Source of the DNA: Lamellibrachia satsuma
Lineage: Eukaryota; Annelida; Polychaeta; Sabellida; Siboglinidae
Direction: 5' to 3'
Length of the DNA: 64,000 nt
NCBI GenBank assembly: GCA_033239005.1
Contig: BSQZ01000101.1
Span: 1,572,001 to 1,636,000, forward strand
In this document: piece by piece, positions 55,637-64,000 of the stretch
Layout of the letters: every line of letters starts with the position of its first letter
Position numbering within the stretch: position 1 is the stretch's first letter
The notes under the pieces: generated by a model
Databases searched by the model: none
What the model was told of the DNA's origin: nothing
Seen by the model: the letters and a program-made list of their open reading frames with translations, nothing else
Translations under genes and position numbers: made by a program

Positions 55637-56129
55637 CGTGTGTGTGTATGTGTGTGTGTATTTGCGTGCGTGCTGTGTGCGTGTGTGCGTACGCACGCTC
55701 AAAGTCACACCAAAATAGTGGAACGGAACATGTTGGAGTATATTAGTTAAAACATGATATTGCCCCATCAATTTAGTTGTTGTTATATGAGTTGCTTTAA
55801 TTTGTTTTTAATTAGGGAGGTTTGTGAACCTTGTATCGTATCATCTGACATCATGAATCAATATAAATAAATCAAAAATGACATTTCTTGAAAATACAAA
55901 TTACAGTTGATACGCATGACCTGTTCATTTCTAGATAGTTTCCGTACAATGACTGTTCACTTTTAACTTTTTGATTGCGTTTGTGTATGCTGATGTGATG
56001 CAGATATTGACGAGTGCAGCGGCAACTTCAACTGCAAAGATGGCGAACGATGCGCGAATACGCCCGGCAGCTATGAACGTGTCTGCGAGAAAGGCTACAG
56101 ATTAGATGCAAACGGCAACACCTGCATCG
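53872..56129 (+). CDS. EGF-repeat extracellular protein (mucin-like/notch-like type), three exons of a larger gene
   Basis: Exons 53,872-54,035, 55,432-55,593 and 56,004-56,129 join through phase 1 junctions. They read ASDGKGGVSPTIVVAINICD then CSGHGECVF ... ACKCNVGYG; NCNDDLDGCADHPCIVDTNC ... CSHCPESYTENDGIC; and DIDECSGNFNCKDGERCANT ... GYRLDANGNTCI. These are one partial EGF module, a second Cys-rich module and a calcium-binding EGF (DIDEC). Such runs occur in secreted mucin-like and notch-like proteins. No start, stop or signal peptide was found; the gene may extend both ways or be a broken fragment. The second exon's donor lies in a (GT)n microsatellite, and the third module lacks one cysteine. 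Confidence 0.65.
54930..55190 (+). repeat. Unclassified interspersed repeat pair, copy 2
   Basis: Partner of 18,340-18,605. Confidence 0.65.
55432..55593 (+). CDS. EGF-protein exon B
   Basis: Acceptor ttgcag. The 3' end is ambiguous because the donor is a GT inside the following GT repeat; 55,593 keeps the last cysteine and the phase into exon C. Confidence 0.55.
55589..55690. repeat. (GT)n microsatellite with GC-containing variants
   Basis: Starts inside the last codons of EGF exon B and runs about 100 bp. Confidence 0.95.
56004..56129 (+). CDS. EGF-protein exon C (calcium-binding EGF)
   Basis: Exactly 126 nt, phase 1-1, one whole EGF module; acceptor atgcag, donor gtaata. Confidence 0.7.
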
Positions 56130-56399
56130 GTAATATGCTTTTCATCAGATTCATTTGAACTGTCTGTCCTGCAGCAGATTCCCTGACGCATTGTGCCTCT
56201 CTGTTCTTTCTGATACTTCTGCTTTTCTCTTCACTTCTTCGCACATTTCCCCTTGGCAATCCTATTATTTCCCATTGGCAATTTCCATAAAAGTACGTAC
56301 GTGCCTGCCTTGCTACATAAATATCAGCATATCCATTACACGACCATGGACCAGAATATATGTCGGAGATGCTGACTCCTAGAAGCATCCATTACGGTC

Positions 56400-56725
56400 G
56401 AATATCCCAGAATGATCTTAAACTCTTAAAAAAAATTTAAGCGCAAACTGAAGACCCACTATTTTAGAATTGCATACAAACTTATTAATTTTACTTATGT
56501 AAATACGTTTACACCTGTCAGATACTTATATAAAATATGTCGGAAGTTTCTATTAGAATTAATAATTTTACTCATTTTATAGTTTTACCATTTTATATCA
56601 ATATTTATACTATGTTGAATGCTTATTTTGTTTTAACTTTCTACTATGCTATTTATTGTACTGTACAGCACCATAGAATATTATTGTATAAATATGGTGC
56701 TATAGAAATCAATAAACATTTACTA
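56400..56725 (+). repeat. 3' tail of an unidentified interspersed repeat
   Basis: AT-rich stretch with gaagacccactattttagaa and ending tataaatatggtgctataga aatcaataaa; a similar ending occurs at 16,325-16,380. Confidence 0.45.
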
Positions 56726-57000
56726 CCGGATGGCTCGGCGGAAGATTGTTCGGCCCACGCCGACGGATGTTTCGGCCCAGTCGATTCGTCCCACGAGGAC
56801 GGATGGTTCAGCCCACGACGGGTTCGGCCCACGCCAAAGGATGGTTCGGCGCATGACGGTCTCGGCCCGAGCTGACGGATGGTTCGGCTCAGTAATTTCG
56901 GCCACGCCGACGGATGGTTAGGCCCATAATGGGTTCGGCCATCGCCGACGGATGGTTCGTTCCAAGACGGTTTCGGCTTACCCTGACGGATAGTTAGGTG
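56725..57000. repeat. GC-rich degenerate minisatellite
   Basis: About 8 degenerate units around gacggatggttcggcccacg, clearly richer in GC than all surrounding sequence. Confidence 0.85.
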
Positions 57001-57379
57001 AACGTTGCGTATTCGTGCTGTAATTGCAGTGCGGCTGAATGCTGACCAGAGACGTCGAGATGGCGTTGGAATAAACAGGTCTGCCAGGGGTGAAGTGTAA
57101 ACCGCTCTGAGCAGTTCCAAGACACCACAGGACACTCCCCCGGACATATTCCCGGACGATACGTTTCCCTGACAAAAACGAATACACAGACGTTTTCTCC
57201 CTTATATAATTTTTGGTTTATAGGCTATAATTGATAAATTTCTTATAGGCACGCCAAACGCACATACTTTTATAATCATTTTATCAGGACTTCGGTTCAC
57301 TGTGCTAAAGCAGCACTACAACAATAATAATAAGCTCTTATGTTACTACACGAAGCATTGAGGAGAAAAACAATTTGCA

Positions 57380-58010
57380 ATTTAATTTATGTAGACTTGA
57401 TAGATACATTAATATAAAAATAATATTTAATATTATATTATCCAGGTATGGGTTAATTTCATATGATAATGGTTAATTTGTTAATTGAATTAACTCAATT
57501 AAGTTAATTTCTTCTTCTTCTTCTTTCTTTAATTAATAAACTTTTCCAGAAAGGCTAATTTAATTTAATTAATTAGCTTTACCAAAAACGGTTCATTTCA
57601 TTTAATTGACACATTCCAAATTAACTCTTTAAGTGCTCATTTAACAATAATTATTGATTTTACTGGATAGTTCACAGCCATTTATCCAGGTGTTTTACCT
57701 TCCAACAAAGTTAGAAAACACACATCTCATACAAGTCTTTTGATTTTAGAACTTTTCTAAATGTGTATATATTTCTACCAACTCATTATTATTTAATTGT
57801 TAATTGTTAACTGAATTAAAATCAACTGTTAATTTAATTTAATTGAAGAATTTGGGATGACAATTTAATTTAATTTAAGAATTTGGGATGTTAATTTAAT
57901 TTAATTGACCTGAGATGTGTGTGGGGTTAATTTAATTGAATTAAATAATTCCTGAGTTAATTGTTATATAATTAATTAACTTTCCAAGTTAATTGCCACA
58001 TGCCCGACAC
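57380..58010. repeat. ttaatt-rich low-complexity tract
   Basis: Dense runs of taatttaattaat and variants, with no open frame. Confidence 0.85.
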
Positions 58011-58713
58011 CAACACGTGCATGGGAATACGCTTGTTTATATTAAGTATTAATTGAAACGAAGATTTACAGATGGCTGCGTGAGAGCGCGAGATGCAAGC
58101 CAAGTGCATGAATCTCAAGCCAAAAGCTTGAGACTTTGGTAGCAACGTACCAGGGAAGAAAATATCCAACACAGGAGTAAATGTATAACCTGCTGCATTT
58201 CGCAACCATAACAGTAACAACAGAACTGTCCATGACGCGACTGAGTCAGTTCTGCCAACTACCTCGTACGAGAATGTTTTATGTTTTGGAATAACAAGTA
58301 GTGTGTACAGTAAAATATATTTTTGGTTATCTGCATACGTATTGCAAAATTTACCCTTTTCCTTGGCAGCTCAGTTTCGTTACTGTAACGTTTACGGGAA
58401 TTTGTCTACAGTGTTGAAAAACAATTGTAAGGTGGCTAAGTAATAAGAATTAATCTAGAAATAATAATACAATAATTTTGCTCCCAGCTACTACACACAA
58501 GACAATGATATTAATTTTATTGGCGGAAAGTATTTGTGACCATTAAAAAACATATACATGTATATAGCTCAAACTAATAGAACCCGTCAGATAAATGACG
58601 TAGACGTCTATAAATATATTTATATTATCATTGGCATGCGTTTAATTAATAGCTACGACGTATATCTTCGTTGTCATGCATATAATAATACTGTTATAGT
58701 CACTGGGAGCAAC

Positions 58714-58896
58714 GTGACTGTATCATCCAAGGGCAACTCCGTCCAAGTCCAAAGCGATTCTCTCTTGTCAGCTGCACGTCAAATTGTACAATACACTTAT
58801 TCACTTATTCATTTAGTCAGCTGTGAAATTGATGGGATCCCCGCTGGTAATACTGCGTTCCAGAACAATTTGTCGGATTTGTTAATAGACGGTCGT
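58714..58896 (+). CDS. Possible coding exon of unknown family
   Basis: Open frame VTGSNVTVSSKGNSVQVQSD ... IDGIPAGNTAFQNNLSDLL after a ttatag acceptor-like site. Could be a downstream exon of the EGF protein; no domain recognised. Confidence 0.2.
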
Positions 58897-59139
58897 TAGT
58901 ATTCAAATGAAGCGAATAATTGTCAATATGTTTACGAAATTGTCTTGCCTCGTCTCACGTATGACAAACCCTATTAGGTGCTGTATTCTTGAGTTAATGT
59001 AATTATACGATTTGTAACTGCACTGGAACTGATCGAAATTAATTTAATGGCAATTTAATTGGAATTGTACCCGCCCCATCTAAGCCTCAACTATGCTATC
59101 GTACATTATGCTCCACTGCATTAAGGTAAGCAATACCAT

Positions 59140-59421
<282 letters not shown>

Positions 59422-59691
59422 ATGATCAATAAGTGGCTGATATAATTAGAATAGAATGGAGAATTAAACACCTACATAATTCCCGCGATTGTTTTCGATA
59501 GCGTTCGAAATTATTCAAACGTTAGATCGGCCGTTTTTGTGGATCTGGTGGTAGCATTGCGATTTTTTTTAGCTTCAGCAAACATTATCGTTAGTACGAA
59601 CACGATGTAAATGACTGGGATCGGGGAATGCGCTGCCAGGGGGGTACTGCTATACCATAGCGGTGGGGTGCGTTGAAAGCCCCAATGAGCA

Positions 59692-59693
<2 letters not shown>

Positions 59694-59750
<57 letters not shown>

Positions 59751-59815
59751 CGAGAGAGAGCGAGAGAGCGAGAGAGGGAGAGCGGGAGAGAGCGAGAGAG
59801 AGAGAGAGAGAGAGA
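59694..59815. repeat. (GA)n microsatellite
   Basis: agagag run with cgagag and gggaga interruptions. Confidence 0.97.
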
Positions 59816-60801
59816 AATCAAGAAATTTAGAGTCACCAAGAGAGAATTATTGAGCAATTTATCTAAAATCTATAAATGTAAGGTAAGCCCGGGCGAAACG
59901 TTTTCATTGGGAAATTTCTTATTCGATGAAAAAGAGAATTATCAGGTTTAATTGGGGCACAAAGAGAGAAAATTTACATTTTTTCTACGGACAGAGAGAT
60001 AAAAATGGCCAAAAACATACATGTACACCTCACCTGTCGTGGATACACGATTGTTCTACAAAATGAGCGTCGACGCATGTAGTGTTATGTTATCCACCAG
60101 AAGCGCCACGGGTTATTTCGGGTTATCTCTGTTATCATCGCAAGCCTCCCTGTGGCAGTACTGCAGGTCTCAACAAACCCCCCAAACTAGGGTATTTCGT
60201 GACTGCTGCTGTTCAAAAAGATTTTATGCGGACAAACTAGTCCGCAAACATGTCAACTCTCAGGCATAAGCCGTGAGACTCCTGGTTTTGCACGGTCCGA
60301 AATCTGACGCATATTTTAATAATCTTTAGCAGTAAAAATTATTTAATTATTTTTAAAATGTACTTCTTTTATATTGGCGAGCGAGGCTTCACTGTGTACC
60401 AAGGCTAATGGACGTACAGCGGGAGATACTTTACCAACAGAGACGACATATCAGACACACACCCTTCGAGACACAGCCGCCTCTCAACATTAAACCTGCC
60501 AGCGCTACAAGCGTTCCTTTCGCTCAAATGCTGGTCTAACCCGATTTCTGATTACATCAGTACCCCTGGCTTATAGACTTGCTGAAGCGCAGTTTTTTTA
60601 CGGGCCCCCATACGGGAACTTTGATTGGTTGTTGACCTGTCGTCGCTGGTCGGACTGCTAATGATATACATTTCCTGGAAACACTCTTTGAAATTTAGGA
60701 GCGGGCACATTTAGTTCCCAGAAATGATTCGGCCTACATCCGCACAACGCGTTGGATAAACTGACAAATCCCCGCTTGAATAGGTCGATCTGCCAGGGGC
60801 A

Positions 60802-60802
60802 T

Positions 60803-60839
<37 letters not shown>

Positions 60840-60924
60840 CACTACCACTACCACTACCACTACCACTACTCCTACTACTAGTACTACCACTACCACTACT
60901 ACCACCACCACCACCACCACCACC

Positions 60925-60974
<50 letters not shown>

Positions 60975-60984
60975 CACTACCAAA

Positions 60985-61022
<38 letters not shown>

Positions 61023-61128
61023 CACTACCACTACTACCACCACCACCACCACCACCACCACCACCACCACCACCACCACCACCACCACCACCACCACCAC
61101 CACCACCACTACTACTACTACCACTACC

Positions 61129-61187
<59 letters not shown>

Positions 61188-61190
61188 ACC
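60802..61190. repeat. (ACT)n/(ACC)n trinucleotide array
   Basis: About 385 bp alternating blocks of act and acc triplets. Open in several frames but only homopolymer-like peptides, so not called as genes. Confidence 0.97.
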
Positions 61191-61429
61191 TGGCTCGCGA
61201 GGATTGATGCACGCTACGTTTACCTATCCACATGACTAATTAATCTGACGGCCGAGCAGCCGCGTTCCGCAGCCATCTGTCCGTGAAAGGCGACAAAAGC
61301 CTTACGAAATCGCGCAATTGGCGACTGGGTGTTTACACAGTGCCCATTAAACTTCGGAAAACAGCTTGACCACCAGTCGTCTAAGGTGACACTTTGAGGT
61401 TAAATTATGATTCGGCTGAGCAGATTTTA

Positions 61430-61600
61430 CAGTAAGACAAGGCGGCCAAAACGCAGTACATTTAAAATAAATACGGCGGCGAAAACGCAATATAGTTTAC
61501 AATAAACGCGGCGAAGAAAACGCAGTAGATTGTATAGTCAAACACGACGGTAGATTTTATAGTAGACACGGCGGCCAAAGCGCAGCCGAGCAGCGAGATG
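61430..61600. repeat. Degenerate ~35-40-bp tandem repeat
   Basis: Four units of cggcggc-aaaacgcagta followed by an AT-rich spacer (ttaaaataaata, tttacaataaac, tgtatagtcaaac, tttatagtagac). Confidence 0.75.
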
Positions 61601-61933
61601 AGCCTAACTAAATGTGTCTAAAGGGCAGACTATTGCCTTATTAGGCAAGATAGTGTTTTTTCTCTAGGTAAGAATGAAGCCGTAATAATAAGGGCCCAAT
61701 AAGTATGGGTATTTTGAGATGGCCCCTAAACGACGCAGCTAGTGGAACAGTTTCCACGCCTAAATCACAATGAAATGAACCCGGACGGGTGGTAATGCAA
61801 GTTTCAACAACAGTTGGCCGTGTCTTCAGATGCACTCACTCTTGTTTTGAGGCGTCCACCAGCGAATTCATATCTGATAGTCGGCCAAGAATTTACATTT
61901 CGCGCCTGCTACGACGGTGAGTATTTTGTTCAA

Positions 61934-61934
<1 letters not shown>

Positions 61935-61972
<38 letters not shown>
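61935..61972. repeat. (ACGC)n microsatellite
   Basis: Nine acgc units. Confidence 0.97.
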
Positions 61973-62040
61973 CCACACGCAAGTGTTAACATGTCTGACT
62001 GCAAAACGCAACTAGTGTGTACGTAGTGTATTTTTAACAA

Positions 62041-62871
62041 GATGGCCACCCCAAACAACAAGTTCCAGATTGGCAAGTGGACAAGGAAGCCATTGGCTTA
62101 TCGAGAGTCCAACAATTTTCTCACCTATGTATAGCCCGCTCTTATCAAATATCTGTCAATTCTATTTTTAAACATAATCATACTACTAGCATTAACACAA
62201 TCATTTGACAGTTTGTTCCATTAATTTATCACCCTCTGTGAGAAAGAGTACTTTCTCATGTCCAACCTACACTGCTCTTTAACTAATGCTGCTTTGTGTC
62301 CTCTGGTTCTACTACCTTCTTTAAGTTTGAAGAACATATTCCTGTCAACATCCTCATAACCATTCAATATTTTAAACACTTCTATTTGGTCTCCTCTTAG
62401 TCTCCTGGTCTCTAGTGTTGTCAAACCACATTGTAATAAGCGACTTTCGTAACTAAGGTCTCTCAATTCTGGAATCATTTTAGTTGCTCTTCGTTGTATT
62501 CTTTCTAGCTTGCCTATGTCCTTTTTACGATATGGCCTCCATGCTTGAATACAATATTCCAAATGTGGTCTAACTATTGCTTTGTACATGGGGTACAATT
62601 AGCTGTTTCTCCTTATACATGATAGTTCTCCTAATTAGCCATAGAATTTGATTTCCTTTCGAAGCAGCAATCCCACATTGCTCTGAAACTTTCATGTCAG
62701 CACTAAATATTACTTCTAAGTCCTTTTCTTGGGTGGTTCTACCTAGCACAGCACTAATTTATCTAGATCATCCTGTAAACTTTGTTTATCTGTATCATTA
62801 GTGACCTTTCTGAATACTTTTGTGTCATCTGCAAATTTGAGTACTTTGCTAGATATGTCATCTTCCAAATC

Positions 62872-62875
<4 letters not shown>
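62041..62875 (-). mobile_element. LINE (CR1/Rex-like) 3' half
   Basis: Minus strand: the RT catalytic box FADDTKVF near 62,840, then [56 protein letters not shown] and the family 3' tail. The frame is broken near 62,600-62,760. Its 5' side ends at a (TA)n run. Confidence 0.85.

Positions 62876-62935
<60 letters not shown>
62876..62935. repeat. (TA)n between oppositely oriented LINE pieces
   Basis: 60-bp pure TA run joining the minus-strand 3' half to a plus-strand RT piece. Confidence 0.97.
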
Positions 62936-62937
<2 letters not shown>

Positions 62938-63500
62938 CAAAGTGGGTAGATGACGGGTCACCAGTGGATGTAGTCTACTTAGATTTTCAGAAAGCTTTCA
63001 ATAAAGTGCCACATAAAATATGTTTTGAGTGGGGTACCACAGGGATCAGTATTAGGCCCTATACTGTTTTTAATATATATATATATATATTTTAAACTTG
63101 CAACACAAATTTAACTTGTCACTAGAAGGAATAGTTCCTTCAGAATGGAAAGAGGCAAACATTACGCTGCTATTTAAGAAGGGATCGAGGAACAAGCCAG
63201 AAAGGTACAGACCAGTGAGTTTAACATCAGTTGTATGTAAATTACTCGAAACATTAATTAGAGACCGCATGGTGGAATTCCTTGTAAAACATAAATTAAT
63301 CAATACACCTCAACGTGGGTTCCTAAAAGCAAGGTCATGTCTAACTAATCTCTTATGTTTTTTGAAAAAATTACAAAGTGGGTAGATGACGGGTCACCAG
63401 TGGATGTTGTCTACTTAGATTTTCAAAAAGCTTTCGATAAAGTGCCACATAAAATATGTTTTGAGTGGGGTACCACAAGGATCAGTATTAGGCCCTATAC

Positions 63501-63510
<10 letters not shown>
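62936..63510 (+). mobile_element. LINE RT-domain pieces with an internal direct repeat
   Basis: Reads SLEGIVPSEWKEANITLLFK, KGSRNKPERYRPVSLTSVVC, then VDVVYLDFQKAFDKVPHK (RT domain), then jumps to the GVPQGSVLGPILF box. A ~137-bp stretch (62,936-63,075) recurs at 63,373-63,510, both with the same deletion between the DKVPHK and GVPQG regions. Confidence 0.82.

Positions 63511-63587
<77 letters not shown>
63510..63587. repeat. (TA)n within the LINE sequence
   Basis: Begins exactly where the LINE encodes the LIYI segment (ttaatatatata). Confidence 0.97.
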
Positions 63588-63589
<2 letters not shown>

Positions 63590-64000
63590 CCTTTTGAAGA
63601 CCAAGTTTCTGGGGCCAGCGCTACTATAACCAAGGGAGGGTATCTATAGATGGTTGCAGAATGAAAACTACCATAGATAAGTATACAAAAGTATATATTT
63701 TCTGAAAGAGCATTTATTTCTCTATTTGATTACACAAGAATGAATGTTGTGTGATTACAAAAAAAAATAGAAAAAAAAAAAATAAATAATAAATTAATTC
63801 AATTTTTATTTATATATATTCTTGATTATTATGCAATCCCTACAAAAAATATACAGGCAAATACAGCAAATATGTGTTTCATTGTGATAAACAATATGTA
63901 CTCTATAAATTTGAACAAAAATTGCTGTCATTTGAGGCAAATATTAAAAAAATATCTCACATAGTATGCAAGTAGCGTGCAGAATGTGGGCACGGATGAC
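63588..64000. other. AT-rich sequence at the right edge
   Basis: No gene or repeat recognised apart from an A-rich tract near 63,760-63,800. Confidence 0.5.

Noticed and set aside
60658..61233. Ser/Gly, Val or Leu/Pro-rich ORFs up to 191 codons
   Set aside because: Frames of the (ACT)n/(ACC)n array.
61814..61915. Possible exon before a gtgagt site
   Set aside because: Short, no recognisable domain and no convincing acceptor; not listed as a gene.

Overview
This is animal nuclear DNA: long AT-rich introns, GT-AG splice junctions, dense micro- and minisatellites, tRNA-derived SINEs, a non-LTR retrotransposon family, a tyrosine-recombinase (DIRS-like) retroelement, foldback elements and a decayed Tc1-like transposase. 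Together with the protein similarities this suggests a marine lophotrochozoan, most likely a mollusc. That assignment is inference.

Four protein-coding loci can be read. (1) Minus strand, 29,492 down to the left edge: the first 23 coding exons (5,184 nt, 1,728 codons, every junction in phase) of a DMXL1/DMXL2 orthologue (DmX-like, Rabconnectin-3 alpha, Rav1 family), which continues beyond position 1. (2) Plus strand, 32,676-42,830: a complete eight-exon RGP1 gene (391 codons plus stop), a subunit of the RIC1-RGP1 Rab6 GEF. (3) Minus strand, 50,276-44,242: a complete three-exon KGD4/MRPS36 gene (104 codons plus stop). (4) Plus strand, about 53,872-56,129: three phase-compatible exons of an extracellular EGF-repeat protein. 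DMXL and RGP1 are divergent over about 3.2 kb; RGP1 and KGD4 converge.

Layout: 0.6-29.5 kb DMXL with many intronic tandem arrays; 29.5-32.6 kb divergent intergenic region; 32.7-42.8 kb RGP1, whose intron 4 holds two 61-bp minisatellites, a split SINE and an antisense DIRS-like element; 44.2-50.3 kb KGD4, whose first intron holds a decayed CR1/Rex-like LINE and a SINE; 50.9-53.5 kb transposon remains; 53.8-56.1 kb EGF exons; 56.4-64 kb microsatellites and LINE pieces, nearly gene-free.

The most unusual feature is recurrent: at nine splice junctions in two neighbouring genes (DMXL and RGP1) the exon edge together with its splice site has been tandemly duplicated, from two to about 15 copies. 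In at least two cases, read-through past the correct site meets an in-frame stop supplied by the junction itself. These arrays look like exon-derived minisatellites that multiply decoy splice sites.
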